NCBI RefSeq assembly: GCF_051297175.1
Contig: NZ_JBINNY010000001.1
Location: 4,712,001 to 4,776,000 of the forward strand
Direction of reading: 5' to 3'
DNA: 64,000 nucleotides
DNA from: Dryocola sp051297175
Lineage (GTDB): Bacteria > Pseudomonadota > Gammaproteobacteria > Enterobacterales > Enterobacteriaceae
The position numbers were made by a program, and so were the translations under genes. A model generated the notes under the pieces. The model made no database searches. It worked only from the letters and a program-made list of their open reading frames with translations, and was not told the DNA's origin. Shown here piece after piece: positions 16,792-25,608 of the stretch; the first letter of the stretch is position 1; the number at the start of each line of letters is the position of its first letter.

Positions 16792-18561
16792 TCAATACCC
16801 CGCCGTCAAATCATCCACCGTACGCGGGTCGGAAGCGCCGTGCAGCGCGCCGTCTTGCCCAATCATAATGCTTTGCGTGCTGCCCATCGCCTCTTTTACC
16901 GCCACCTTCTGGCCCTTCACTTCCAGCAGCTTCAGGGTGTCCGGGCTAAAGCCTTTTTCGACTCTTAGTTCGTCCGGCAGCCACTGATGGTGGAAGCGCG
17001 GCGCGTTGGTCGCTTCGGCGACGTTCATCCCGAAGTCGATGCTGTTGACCACCATTTGCAGCACGGTGGTGATAATACGGCTGCCACCGGGGCTACCGGT
17101 GACCAGCCAGGTTTTGCCGTCTTTCACCACGATAGTGGGCGACATCGACGACAGCGGGCGCTTGTGCGGCCCCACCGCGTTTGCATTGCCGCCGACCAGG
17201 CCATAAACGTTCGGCACGCCCGGCTTGGCGGAGAAGTCGTCCATCTCGTTGTTCATCAGGATACCGGTGTTGCCCGCCACGATGCCGGTGCCGAAGACGG
17301 TGTTGAGCGTATAGGTCACCGCCACGGCGTTACCGTCTTTATCAACCACCGAGAAATGCGTGGTCTGGTTGCTTTCATAGGGTTCAAGCTTGCCCGGCTT
17401 GATGTCGCTCGACGGGCGCGCCTTGTTGAGGTCGATTTTCTCGGCCAGCGATTTGGCGTAGGCCTTGTTGGTCAGCGCCTGCCACGGGACGCTGACAAAA
17501 TCCGGGTCGCCGAGGTATTCCGAGCGGTCGGCGTAGGCGTACTTTTCCGCCTCCGCCATTATCTGCATCGCGTCGGCGCTGCCGAAGCCGTATTTCGCGA
17601 GGTCGAAGTTTTCGAGGATATTGAGGATCTGCACGATGTGGATCCCGCCGGAGGACGGCGGCGGCATGGAAAAGACTTCGTAGCCGCGATACTGCCCGCC
17701 GATTGGCGTGCGCTCAACGGCTTTATAGTTCGCCAGATCCGCTTTGCTCATCAGGCCGCCGTTCTTGGCCATTTCGTCAGCGATTTGCTCGGCAATCGCG
17801 CCTTTGTAGAAGGCGTCCGGCCCGTTTTCGGCAATCATTTCCAGGCTTTTAGCGAGGTTGGCCTGCACCAGCCTGTCGCCCTTTTGCAGCGGGCTGCCGT
17901 CGGCTTTCCAGAAGATGGCCCTGCTATTTTCGTGATTCGGGATGACTTCCGCGCCGTACTGCTTCAGGTCGTCCGCCAGCGCGTCGTTGACGGTGATGCC
18001 GTCCTGCGCCAGCTTAATGGCGGGCTGCACCACTTTATTGAGCGGCATGGTGCCGTATTTTTGCAGCGCGAGGCTAAATCCGGCCACCGTGCCGGGCGTG
18101 CCCGAAGCGAGATGGGAAGTGAGGGATTTTTTGCTGTCGGCATTCCCCTGTTCATCGAGGAACATATCGCGGGTAGCCTTTTCCGGGGCCATTTCGCGGA
18201 AGTCTATCGCGGTGGTTTTACCGTCTTTAGTACGCAGCATCATAAAGCCGCCGCCGCCCAGGTTCCCCGCCTGCGGATGGGTGACCGCCAGCGCGTAGCC
18301 CACCGCCACGGCCGCATCCACCGCGTTACCGCCCTGTTTGAGAATATCGACGCCCACCTGCGTTGCCTGCGCGTCCACGGAGGCGACCATCCCATGCTGC
18401 GCGCGAACCGGATGGAAGACATCGGCCTCAACGCCATAGGATACGGGCGCGGGCGCGGCGACCGGCGGCGGTGCGGCCCCAGCCGCAAAACAAAGCGCCA
18501 TCGTCAGCGCGGGAACGGCAAGCCAGCGCTTCGTTTTCAGAATAATTTTCCACGGCTTCAT
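16792..18561 (-). CDS. ggt: Gamma-glutamyltranspeptidase precursor
   Basis: A 589-residue periplasmic enzyme that cleaves glutathione and transfers the gamma-glutamyl group. It has a signal peptide (KTKRWLAVPALTMALCFAAG, then a Pro/Ala-rich start). The self-cleavage site and nucleophile are the first Thr of TTHFSVVDKDG (around residue 400), giving large and small subunits. GNLGGGGFMM and the RPLSSMSPT substrate motif are also present. I placed the start at 18561 (MKPWKII, GGAG nearby); ten more residues upstream are possible. Its mature part aligns closely with E. coli Ggt. Confidence 0.97.
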   Translation of the reverse strand: MKPWKIILKTKRWLAVPALTMALCFAAGAAPPPVAAPAPVSYGVEADVFHPVRAQHGMVASVDAQATQVGVDILKQGGNAVDAAVAVGYALAVTHPQAGNLGGGGFMMLRTKDGKTTAIDFREMAPEKATRDMFLDEQGNADSKKSLTSHLASGTPGTVAGFSLALQKYGTMPLNKVVQPAIKLAQDGITVNDALADDLKQYGAEVIPNHENSRAIFWKADGSPLQKGDRLVQANLAKSLEMIAENGPDAFYKGAIAEQIADEMAKNGGLMSKADLANYKAVERTPIGGQYRGYEVFSMPPPSSGGIHIVQILNILENFDLAKYGFGSADAMQIMAEAEKYAYADRSEYLGDPDFVSVPWQALTNKAYAKSLAEKIDLNKARPSSDIKPGKLEPYESNQTTHFSVVDKDGNAVAVTYTLNTVFGTGIVAGNTGILMNNEMDDFSAKPGVPNVYGLVGGNANAVGPHKRPLSSMSPTIVVKDGKTWLVTGSPGGSRIITTVLQMVVNSIDFGMNVAEATNAPRFHHQWLPDELRVEKGFSPDTLKLLEVKGQKVAVKEAMGSTQSIMIGQDGALHGASDPRTVDDLTAGY

Positions 18562-18685
18562 CGTCAGTTTCTCCAGGCTTTTCAGGGGCAATCCCCAGAT
18601 AAGCCTGGTCTATAAATCTTAAATAACCATCGGGGTGGTGGAAAACGAGTAAACTTAGAAGATCCCCCACATCGAGGAGGTGAAA

Positions 18686-19114
18686 ATGAAAAAGCTATTA
18701 CTGATGGCGGCCCTGCTGCCTTTTGCAAGCATGGCACAGCCCCTGAATACCATGAATAACCCGAACATGCCGGATTATCAGATCCCCAGCCAGCAGCGCA
18801 TGCAGGTTCAGATGCAAACGCAGCAGGCGCAGCAAAAGGGAATGTTGAACCAGCAGCTTCAGACCCAGACGCGGGTGCAGCAGCAGCACCTGGAATCGCA
18901 GATTAACAATAATACGCAACGGACGTTGCGCGTGCAGAACGAGCTGGATACGCAGTCCCAGCAGGTGCTGCCGAACAGCGGCGGCGGCATGTTGAGCAAC
19001 GGCGGACGGGCGGCGCAGCAGGATCACATGCTGCAACCTAAAACCAACGGCAGCATGCTGAATAACTCCGCGGCGCCGCAGCCGAGCATTCCGCTGAAGA
19101 CGATTGGGCCTTAA
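18686..19114 (+). CDS. yhhA: DUF2756 exported protein YhhA
   Basis: A 142-residue small periplasmic protein of unknown function. The signal peptide MKKLLLMAALLPFASMAQP is followed by a Gln/Met/Asn-rich body (QMQTQQAQQKG and similar), as in E. coli YhhA. ATG 18686 is preferred to GTG 18680 because AGGAGG ends at 18680. It is divergent from ggt and convergent with ugpQ. Confidence 0.9.
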   Translation: MKKLLLMAALLPFASMAQPLNTMNNPNMPDYQIPSQQRMQVQMQTQQAQQKGMLNQQLQTQTRVQQQHLESQINNNTQRTLRVQNELDTQSQQVLPNSGGGMLSNGGRAAQQDHMLQPKTNGSMLNNSAAPQPSIPLKTIGP

Positions 19115-19131
19115 GGATAGCGGTGGATGGC

Positions 19132-19208
19132 GCTAGCGCTTATCCATCCTACAAACCACACGGCATCGGAAGTTCGTAGGTCGGGTAAGGCGTGAGCCGC
19201 CACCCGAC
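19132..19208. repeat. Pair of REP-like palindromes between yhhA and ugpQ
   Basis: GGTGGATGGCGCTAGCGCTTATCCATCC at 19132-19159, described as two arms around CTAG, and GTAGGTCGGGTAAGGCG...CGCCACCCGAC at 19176-19208. Together they form the same two-palindrome unit seen in the arn array, placed between converging genes. Confidence 0.8.
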
Positions 19209-19219
19209 GTCCGGCGCGA

Positions 19220-19960
19220 TTACGCGCTAAAATCTGGCCCGATCTCGTCAATCCTGTCGGTGCAAATGGCATCCACGCCCCAGCGCAGCAGCGTTTGCGC
19301 GCGCTGGGGAATGTTCACGGTATAAACCAGAATATGCAGCCCCGCCGCCTTGAGTTCGCGCGTTCTCGCCTCGTTGAGCAGCTTGTGATTGAGATGGATG
19401 GAGATGCAGCCGAGCCTGTCGGTCAGCTCGCGCCAGTCGTCGCGCCAGTCGTCTAATAACAGCCCGCGCGGCAGTTCCGGCGCGGCAGCCTGCGCTGCTT
19501 CCAACGCTTCGATGGCAAACGACGACAGCAGCGGCGCGGTTTGCCCCTGCCAGAGTTCGCGAGCCGCTAGCGCCACGGCTTTGCCCGTCTGGATTTCCGT
19601 GCCGGTCGTCGGCTTAATTTCGATATTCGCCATCATTCCGTGCTGCCGACAGCGCTCCGCCACCTGCGAAAGCAGCGGCAGCGGTTCGCCTTTGAAGCCC
19701 TTGCCGAACCAGCTCCCCGCGTCGACGTTGAGCAGCTTGTCCCAGGGTAAATCCCCCGCCACGCCCCAGCCGTTGCTGGTGCGCTCCAGCGTGTCGTCGT
19801 GCAGCAGGAAGATCTGCCCGTCTTTTGACAGCTTGGCGTCAAACTCAATCATCGTATGGCCGTAACGCGCCCCGACGTCGATGGCGGCGAGGGTGTTTTC
19901 CGGTGCCAGCTTGCCGCCGCCGCGGTGGGCGACGATGCGGGGATAGGGCCAGTTGCTCAT
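19220..19960 (-). CDS. ugpQ: Glycerophosphodiester phosphodiesterase, cytosolic
   Basis: A 246-residue GDPD-family hydrolase that releases glycerol 3-phosphate from glycerophosphodiesters brought in by the Ugp transporter. The catalytic motif AHRGGGKLAPENTLAAI at residues about 11-27 and FLLHDDTLERTSNG are intact. It is the last gene of ugpBAECQ and overlaps ugpC by 4 bp. Confidence 0.97.
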   Translation of the reverse strand: MSNWPYPRIVAHRGGGKLAPENTLAAIDVGARYGHTMIEFDAKLSKDGQIFLLHDDTLERTSNGWGVAGDLPWDKLLNVDAGSWFGKGFKGEPLPLLSQVAERCRQHGMMANIEIKPTTGTEIQTGKAVALAARELWQGQTAPLLSSFAIEALEAAQAAAPELPRGLLLDDWRDDWRELTDRLGCISIHLNHKLLNEARTRELKAAGLHILVYTVNIPQRAQTLLRWGVDAICTDRIDEIGPDFSA

Positions 19961-21027
19961 AAACGTTGTCCATTTTCCTTACTAAAGAAGTGCAGATGAT
20001 TTTCCGGCACGTCCAGCCACAGCGTGCTGCCGGCCTGCGGCCTTTGCTGGTGGGACAGACGCACCACCAGCTTCTGCGCCCCCCAGCGGCCGTGCACTAA
20101 ATTGTCTGCGCCGAGCATCTCCAGCGTGTCGACGACCAGCGGGATGCCGCCTGCGGCCTGTGAGCTTAGCGCAATATGTTCCGGGCGGATACCCAGGGTC
20201 ACCGCCCTGCCCGCCCAGGCCAGGCGCTGGCTGCCAAGCGGCAGCGCATGGCCGCCCTCCAGCTCAAACCGCCAGCCGTCGATGCTTACTTTGCCCTCCA
20301 GCAGGTTCATCGCCGGAGAGCCGATAAAGCTCGCCACAAAGCGGCTGGCGGGGCGCTCGTAAACGTCCACCGGCGTGCCGATCTGTTCGGCAACGCCTTT
20401 GTTCATCACCATTACGCGCTGGGCCAGCGTCATCGCCTCCACCTGATCGTGTGTGACGTACAGGCTGGTGGTTTTCAGGCGGCGGTGCAGGTCCTGTAGC
20501 TCAAGGCGCATCTGCACGCGCAGCTTGGCGTCGAGGTTGGAGAGCGGTTCGTCGAACAGGAATACCGCCGGGTCGCGCACGATTGCACGCCCCATGGCAA
20601 CGCGCTGGCGCTGGCCGCCGGAAAGCTCGCGCGGGCGGCGTTTTAGCAGGCCGTCCAGCTCCAGAATGCGCGCCGCTTCCGCGACCTTCTGCTGAATGTG
20701 CCCCTTGCCCATCCCGCGGATTTTCAGGCCCCACGCCATGTTTTCTTCGACGCTCATGTGCGGATAAAGCGCGTAGTTCTGAAAGACCATGGCGATGCCG
20801 CGCTCTTTGGGCTCCATGTCGGTTACGCGCTGCCTGTCGATCCAGATGTCGCCGCTCGTCACCTTCTCAAGCCCCGCCACCATGCGCAGCAGGGTGGACT
20901 TTCCGCAGCCGGACGGGCCGACCATCACGATAAATTCGCCGTCCGCCACGTCGACCGTCAGCGGCTGAATCACCTGGGTTTTACCATCCCAGCTCTTGCT
21001 TACTGCCTGTAATTTCAATCCTGCCAT
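19957..21027 (-). CDS. ugpC: Glycerol-3-phosphate ABC transporter ATPase
   Basis: A 356-residue ATPase of the MalK/UgpC group. Walker A GPSGCGKSTL (around residue 38), signature LSGGQRQRV, Walker B VFLFDEPLSNLD and the H-loop THDQVEAM are all present, followed by a C-terminal TOBE-type regulatory domain from about 240. It powers the UgpAE channel. It lies 3 bp after ugpE and overlaps ugpQ. Confidence 0.97.
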   Translation of the reverse strand: MAGLKLQAVSKSWDGKTQVIQPLTVDVADGEFIVMVGPSGCGKSTLLRMVAGLEKVTSGDIWIDRQRVTDMEPKERGIAMVFQNYALYPHMSVEENMAWGLKIRGMGKGHIQQKVAEAARILELDGLLKRRPRELSGGQRQRVAMGRAIVRDPAVFLFDEPLSNLDAKLRVQMRLELQDLHRRLKTTSLYVTHDQVEAMTLAQRVMVMNKGVAEQIGTPVDVYERPASRFVASFIGSPAMNLLEGKVSIDGWRFELEGGHALPLGSQRLAWAGRAVTLGIRPEHIALSSQAAGGIPLVVDTLEMLGADNLVHGRWGAQKLVVRLSHQQRPQAGSTLWLDVPENHLHFFSKENGQRL

Positions 21028-21030
21028 GGG

Positions 21031-21876
21031 CTATTTCTCACTGTCGACCAGGCCACGCACGAAGGCGCGCTGCATCACTAAAACGATAATTACCGGGGGA
21101 ATAAGGGTCAGCAACATGGCCGCCATCACCTGGTTCCATTGGGTGGTGCCTTCGCCGGAGGACATCATCCCTTTGATGCCCGCCACCGCCGTGCCGAGGT
21201 TCGCATCGCTGATTATCAGCAGCGGCCAGAGATACTGGTTCCAGCCGTAGATAAAGGTGATGACGAACAGCGCCGCGAGGTTCGTTTTGGACAGCGGCAG
21301 CACGATGTCGCGGAAGAAGCGCATGGGCGACGCGCCGTCGATACGCGCCGCTTCCATCAGCTCGTCGGGTAGCGTCATGAAGAACTGGCGGAACAGGAAG
21401 GTGGCGGTGGCCGACGCCATCAGCGGCAGCGTCAGGCCGGTGTAGCTGTCGAGCATCTTGAGGTTGGAAATCACCTCCACCGTCGGGAAGATTCGCACCT
21501 CAACCGGCAGCATCAGGGTGATAAAAATCATCCAGAAGAACAGGTTGCGCAGCGGGAAGCGGAACCAGACGATGGCGAAGGCCGACAGCATCGAAACGGT
21601 GATTTTGCCGATGGTGATTACCATCGCCATGACGAAGCTGTTGAACAGCATCAGGCCGAACGGCGCGCTGTTGGCCCCCACGCCGTTAATCCAGATGTTG
21701 GTCATGTTTTCCAGCAGGTGGCCGCCTGGAATCAACGTCATCGGCGTTTCGAACACCGCTTTGTTATCAAGCGTGGCCGCCACAAAAGCGACGTACAGCG
21801 GGAACAGGATCACGATGATGCCGAGGATCAGCATGGTGTGGCTGAAAATAGTCAGCCCGCGACGGTTCTCAATCAT
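21031..21876 (-). CDS. ugpE: Glycerol-3-phosphate ABC transporter permease UgpE
   Basis: A 281-residue inner membrane permease with six hydrophobic segments. The EAA loop that docks on UgpC reads EAARIDGASPMRFFRDIVLPL around residues 178-198. Its start overlaps the ugpA stop by 4 bp (ATGA). Length equals E. coli UgpE. Confidence 0.97.
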   Translation of the reverse strand: MIENRRGLTIFSHTMLILGIIVILFPLYVAFVAATLDNKAVFETPMTLIPGGHLLENMTNIWINGVGANSAPFGLMLFNSFVMAMVITIGKITVSMLSAFAIVWFRFPLRNLFFWMIFITLMLPVEVRIFPTVEVISNLKMLDSYTGLTLPLMASATATFLFRQFFMTLPDELMEAARIDGASPMRFFRDIVLPLSKTNLAALFVITFIYGWNQYLWPLLIISDANLGTAVAGIKGMMSSGEGTTQWNQVMAAMLLTLIPPVIIVLVMQRAFVRGLVDSEK

Positions 21877-22760
21877 TGGTAGCGCACCTTACGTTCCACG
21901 AAGCGAAACTGGACCACGGTCAGGACGATCACTAAGAACATCAGCACGACGGACTGCGCGGCCGACGCCGACAGGTCGAGTCCGGCAAAACCTTCCCGAT
22001 AGATCTTGTAGATAAGCGTGGTGGTGGCCTGCACCGGGCCGCCGCCGGTTGCGGCGTCGATAACGGGGAAGGTGTCGAAGAACGCGTAAACCAGGTTGAC
22101 CACCAGCAGAAAGAAGCTCACCGGGGCAATCAGCGGCAGCGACAGCTTAAAGAAGCGGCGCACCGGCCCTGCGCCGTCAATCGCGGCGGCCTCCACCAGC
22201 GAGCGGGGAATAGACTGTAGGGCGGCGAAGAAGAACAGGAAGTTGTAGCTTACCTGCTTCCACACCGAGGCAAATACCACGAGGAACATCGCCTGGCCGC
22301 TGTTTTGCGCGTGGTTCCAGTGGTAGCCAAACTGCTCCAGCACGTGGGTGAGCAGGCCGCGACCGGGGTTAAACAGGAAGATCCACAGCACCGCCGCAAT
22401 CGCCGGGGCAACCGCATAGGGCAGCAGCATCAGCGTCTGGTAAAGGCGACTGCCGCGCACCACGTAATCGACCAGCGCCGCGAAGAAAAGCGACACCAGC
22501 AGGCCGCTGCCCGCCACCAGCCCGCTGAAAATCAGCGTGGTGTAGAACGAGTCGAGATAGTAGCCGTCGTGAAACAGCTGCCGGAAATTGTCCAGCCCGA
22601 CGAAGGTGCTGGAAAGCCCAAAGGGATCGACGCTTTGCAGCGAATACCACAGCGCCTCGCCCGCGGGCCAGATGAAAAAGATGACGGTGATAATCAGCTG
22701 CGGGAGCACTAACGCGTAGGGAAGCCAGCCTGAGCGGAACACCGGACGAGATGAGGACAT
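21873..22760 (-). CDS. ugpA: Glycerol-3-phosphate ABC transporter permease UgpA
   Basis: A 295-residue permease with six transmembrane segments and the coupling motif EAAAIDGAGPVRRFFKLSLP near residue 195. Length equals E. coli UgpA. The roughly 100-bp gap to ugpB holds a REP pair, which probably lowers downstream expression relative to the abundant binding protein (inference). Confidence 0.97.
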   Translation of the reverse strand: MSSSRPVFRSGWLPYALVLPQLIITVIFFIWPAGEALWYSLQSVDPFGLSSTFVGLDNFRQLFHDGYYLDSFYTTLIFSGLVAGSGLLVSLFFAALVDYVVRGSRLYQTLMLLPYAVAPAIAAVLWIFLFNPGRGLLTHVLEQFGYHWNHAQNSGQAMFLVVFASVWKQVSYNFLFFFAALQSIPRSLVEAAAIDGAGPVRRFFKLSLPLIAPVSFFLLVVNLVYAFFDTFPVIDAATGGGPVQATTTLIYKIYREGFAGLDLSASAAQSVVLMFLVIVLTVVQFRFVERKVRYQ

Positions 22761-22783
22761 AGGGCAACTCTTGTAAACAGTAG

Positions 22784-22857
22784 CGGTGGATGGCGCGTGC
22801 GCTTATCCACCCTACGGGCAGAAAATGTAGGTCGGATAAGCGGAGCGCCATCCGACA
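22784..22857. repeat. REP pair between ugpB and ugpA
   Basis: GGTGGATGGCGCGTGCGCTTATCCACC then GTAGGTCGGATAAGCGGAGCGCCATCCGAC, two hairpins inside the operon. REP elements at such places usually protect the upstream mRNA from 3' decay. Confidence 0.8.
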
Positions 22858-22866
22858 CAATTACGA

Positions 22867-24186
22867 TTAAGACTTCGTTGACTGCTCAAACCGGCGCAGC
22901 AGCAGATTCCCGCGCTCAACCGCGCTGTCCAAAGCCTGCTGAGGCGTTTTCTTCCCGGTCCACACCGACTCCAGCTCTTCGTCCACGATGGTGCGAATCT
23001 GCGGCATGTTGCCCAGGCGCAGGCCTTTGGTAAACGGCAACGGCGGCTTGTTCAGCATCTGGCGCGTGGCGATATCCGCCCCTGGATTTTTGTCGTAGAA
23101 GCCTTGTTTACGGGTCAGATCGTAAGCGGCGGTGGTAATCGGCAGGTAGCCCGTCTTCTGGTGCCACTCCGCGGCGATTTCAGGCTGGGCGAGGAACTGC
23201 ATAAACTCGGCAACGCCTTTGTAGGTCGCCGGGTCTTTACCCTGCATTACCCACAGGCTGGCCCCGCCGATGATGGCGTTCTGCGGCGCGCCCTTCACGT
23301 CTGCGTCGTACGGCATCATGCCCACGCCGTAGTTGAATTTGGCGTACTGGCGGATGTCGGCAAGCGACCCGGAAGAGGCGGTGGTGATCGCGCAGTCGCC
23401 GTTGTAGAACTTCTCGGTGGATTCGTCTTTGCGGCCAAAGTAGCTGAAGTCGCCCTTCTTGTTCAGCTCTTCAAGCAGAGCGATGTGCTTAACCTGCTCC
23501 GGCTTGTTGAATTCCAGCACCGCGTCGGTGCCGTCGAAGCCGTTGTTTTTGGTGGCGACCGGCAGGCCGTGCCAGGCGCTGAAGTTTTCAATCTGGATCC
23601 AGCCCTGCCAGCCGCTGGCGTAGCCGCACTTCATGCCGGCCGCTTTCAGCTTGGCGGTGTACTCCGCCAGCTCCTGCCAGGTTTTTGGCGGCTGGTCAGG
23701 GTTCAGACCGGCTTTTTTGAAGGCGTCTTTGTTGTAGTACAGCACCGGGGTGGAGCTGTTAAAGGGCTGGGAAAGAAGGTGGCCGCTTTTCGCATCGGTG
23801 TAGTAACCGGAAACCGTTGGCACAAACTGGGATTCGTCGAACTTGATGCCCGCATCGTTAAACACTTCGTACACCGGCTTGATCGCTTTGGAAGCCATCA
23901 TGGTGGCGGTGCCCACTTCGTAGACCTGCAAAATAGCCGGGGCGTTACCGGAGCGGAATGCCGCGATGCCCGCCGCCAGGTTCTGCTCGTAGTTGCCTTT
24001 ATAGACCGGGACAATTTTGTAATCAGGGTGGGTTTCGTTAAAGCGGGTCGCCAGAGAATTCACTTCTTTGCCTAACTCCCCTTCCATCGAATGCCAGAAA
24101 GGAATGGAGGTTGCGGCGAATGCGTTGCTGCTGAGTGCACATCCAAGCGCCATGCAAAGGGCTGTACGTCGTAACGATGCAGTCAT
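22867..24186 (-). CDS. ugpB: Glycerol-3-phosphate periplasmic binding protein
   Basis: A 439-residue extracellular solute-binding protein (family 1) with a signal peptide ending near ALSSNAFAATSIPFWHSMEG. It delivers sn-glycerol 3-phosphate and glycerophosphodiesters to UgpAEC. First gene of the operon, preceded by Pho boxes. Highly similar to E. coli UgpB (438 residues). Confidence 0.97.
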   Translation of the reverse strand: MTASLRRTALCMALGCALSSNAFAATSIPFWHSMEGELGKEVNSLATRFNETHPDYKIVPVYKGNYEQNLAAGIAAFRSGNAPAILQVYEVGTATMMASKAIKPVYEVFNDAGIKFDESQFVPTVSGYYTDAKSGHLLSQPFNSSTPVLYYNKDAFKKAGLNPDQPPKTWQELAEYTAKLKAAGMKCGYASGWQGWIQIENFSAWHGLPVATKNNGFDGTDAVLEFNKPEQVKHIALLEELNKKGDFSYFGRKDESTEKFYNGDCAITTASSGSLADIRQYAKFNYGVGMMPYDADVKGAPQNAIIGGASLWVMQGKDPATYKGVAEFMQFLAQPEIAAEWHQKTGYLPITTAAYDLTRKQGFYDKNPGADIATRQMLNKPPLPFTKGLRLGNMPQIRTIVDEELESVWTGKKTPQQALDSAVERGNLLLRRFEQSTKS

Positions 24187-24218
24187 GTCTTATCTCTCTT
24201 GTTATGTGGCTAAAAGCG

Positions 24219-24276
24219 CGAAAACACGCGATTTTGTTCGCAACACAACATGACACGCGCGAATGACAGAAAAATA
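24219..24276. repeat. ugpB-upstream segment, copy A of a duplication
   Basis: 58 bp that reappear at 24840-24897 with three differences counted by hand, in the same orientation. This copy is the functional one: it leads directly into ugpB and overlaps the Pho box region. Confidence 0.88.
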
Positions 24277-24302
24277 ACCGGGAGGTGACAGAAAAATGAC
24301 AG
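24263..24302 (-). promoter_or_regulatory. Pho boxes upstream of ugpB
   Basis: On the minus strand, CTGTCATTTTTCTGTCAC (24302 down to 24285) is a good 18-bp PhoB box. A further CTGTCAT half-site (24269-24263) with an upstream TTATTTTT follows. This agrees with known phosphate-starvation control of ugp in E. coli. Confidence 0.85.
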
Positions 24303-24312
24303 TTAAAAGACA

Positions 24313-24336
24313 GGGCGGTAGAGCAACACACCGCCC
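24313..24336 (-). terminator. Probable terminator of the 91-residue gene
   Basis: Stem GGGCGGT (24313-24319) and ACCGCCC (24330-24336) with a 10-nt loop, 6 bp past the stop codon. On the minus strand it is followed by TGTCTTTTAA, a weak T tract, and then directly by the Pho boxes. It would shield ugpB from read-through. Confidence 0.6.
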
Positions 24337-24342
24337 GAGGCA

Positions 24343-24618
24343 TCAGCGGTTACGTATTTTATCTATTTCCTGATATCGACGCTTATCTTCACGGCGCCGC
24401 TTTTCACGTTCGATGTCGGAATGGTTACTCCCCGCCTCAGGGCAAACCGATGACTGGAAGAACTCACACCGCTTTTGACTTTGTTCAGCGGTAAGTTCTG
24501 GGGGCTGTTCTTGCCAGATAGAGGGATCGGCAGGATCGAAATCGTTGCTTTTATCGAAGGCCAGCGCGGGTGCGACGGCGGAAAGGCAAAAAAAGATAGT
24601 TATCAACAGGCGCTTCAT
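24343..24618 (-). CDS. Small exported protein, unrecognised
   Basis: A 91-residue protein with a clear signal peptide (MKRLLITIFFCLSAVAPALA, cleavage before FDKSND). The mature part has two cysteines (KRCEFFQSSVCPEAG) that could form a disulphide. The C-terminal 25 residues are very charged and Arg/Lys-rich (EREKRRREDKRRY). I do not recognise the family. It is not at this place in E. coli. It lies inside a cargo site with duplicated flanks, so it is probably acquired. Periplasmic location is inferred from the signal peptide; an immunity or stress role is speculation. Confidence 0.7.
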   Translation of the reverse strand: MKRLLITIFFCLSAVAPALAFDKSNDFDPADPSIWQEQPPELTAEQSQKRCEFFQSSVCPEAGSNHSDIEREKRRREDKRRYQEIDKIRNR

Positions 24619-24726
24619 GACGCACTCCTTGTCGTCTTAATAAGGTATCGGCAATTAAAAATCGCCTGTTAAATTAACACGGCGGCTTTAATTTAGATTA
24701 AAAAATAAACTTTTTTAACGGCAAGA

Positions 24727-24834
24727 CTAGCCGCCCAAATAAGCGCTGCGAGCCGCTTCGTTAGCCAGCAGCGCGTCGCCGGTGTCTTCCAGCACCACGT
24801 GGCCGTTATCAAGCGCGTAGCCCCAATCGGCAAG
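24727..24834 (-). pseudogene. Fragment of a second livF (3' end)
   Basis: The last 35 codons and stop of a livF-like gene. 29 of 35 residues match the intact LivF end (shared run GHVVLEDTGDALLANEA, ending AYLGG instead of AYLGA). There is no start or ATPase core. The divergence from the intact livF shows it is either old or from another strain. It joins a ugpB-upstream fragment after 5 bp. Confidence 0.92.
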
Positions 24835-24839
24835 CAGAT

Positions 24840-24897
24840 CGAAAACACGCGTTTTTGTTCGCAACACAATATGACACGCGCGAATGATAGAAAAATA
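24840..24897. repeat. ugpB-upstream segment, copy B
   Basis: Matches 24219-24276 at 55 of 58 positions by hand count. The Pho half-site CTGTCAT is changed to CTATCAT here and the rest of the box is lost, so this copy should not respond to PhoB. It now stands upstream of the unrelated gene at 25020. Confidence 0.88.
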
Positions 24898-25019
24898 CGC
24901 ATTAGGTTACAAAATGGTGACAGGGAAGGGGGAAATAAATAAGCAGAAAATCATCATAAACTTACAACTTATGGGGAATGCAAATACAATAAACAGCCAT
25001 TTTTAAAAGGATATTGGAA

Positions 25020-25526
25020 ATGAATCACTTAGATTTATACGCAGCCAACTTCGCCCGAATTGCCGCCCAAACCAAAGGTGAAGGGTACCTGAAGCTTTCA
25101 GCTTTGATGTGCTGGGATGCAGTTAGGTATTGCGCATTGAAAGCAAATATTATTGATTTAGCTGAGTTTAATCTTCTCGCCGGGAGAAGAGACATGGTGA
25201 CCATAGCAGATTCACGAATTGTGGGTAAAAATGCCATGCAGGGATTACCGCAGGGACATGCCATTGGGTTCTTTAACGGTAATACATTGATTCACTCAAT
25301 GATTTCACTAGGACGGGGCAAAGCTGCCGGCAATAAAAATGATTGTGTGGGCCTCGGTAAGCCTGTTGGTTGGGAAATATTAGAACTCAGCCAGCTTCAA
25401 TGGCGTTCAGATGGCAATATAGATATTCCCCGGGGGATAGTGATAGGAAATCGTGGGCAACATACGATTCCAGTCACCCTACGGGCACGCCCTTTATCAA
25501 TGATGCGCTATGCCGGAAATAAATAG
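25020..25526 (+). CDS. Unrecognised 168-residue protein with a Cys-His enzyme-like layout
   Basis: ATG 25020 is preferred to TTG 25014 because AAAAGGA lies 8-9 nt before it. No signal peptide or membrane segment. Possible papain-like catalytic residues occur in the right order: Cys31 in LMCWDAVRYC, His92 in NTLIHSMISLGRG, and Asn105/Asn107 in AAGNKNDC. I do not recognise the family; a cysteine peptidase/amidase-like toxin or effector is one reading, not shown. Codon use is visibly more AT-rich than its neighbours, a sign of transfer. It is convergent with livF and shares a strong terminator with it. Confidence 0.75.
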   Translation: MNHLDLYAANFARIAAQTKGEGYLKLSALMCWDAVRYCALKANIIDLAEFNLLAGRRDMVTIADSRIVGKNAMQGLPQGHAIGFFNGNTLIHSMISLGRGKAAGNKNDCVGLGKPVGWEILELSQLQWRSDGNIDIPRGIVIGNRGQHTIPVTLRARPLSMMRYAGNK

Positions 25527-25608
25527 CCTACAAACGCCATAGCCAAAATTATTCCTGGTGATGGGAAAAGTGGCACGAATATAAAAATATGCATCTTGAA
25601 AAATAATA

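Noticed and set aside
24693..24902. 69-codon protein gene
   Set aside because: It is an out-of-frame reading of the livF fragment and the ugpB-upstream duplicate.
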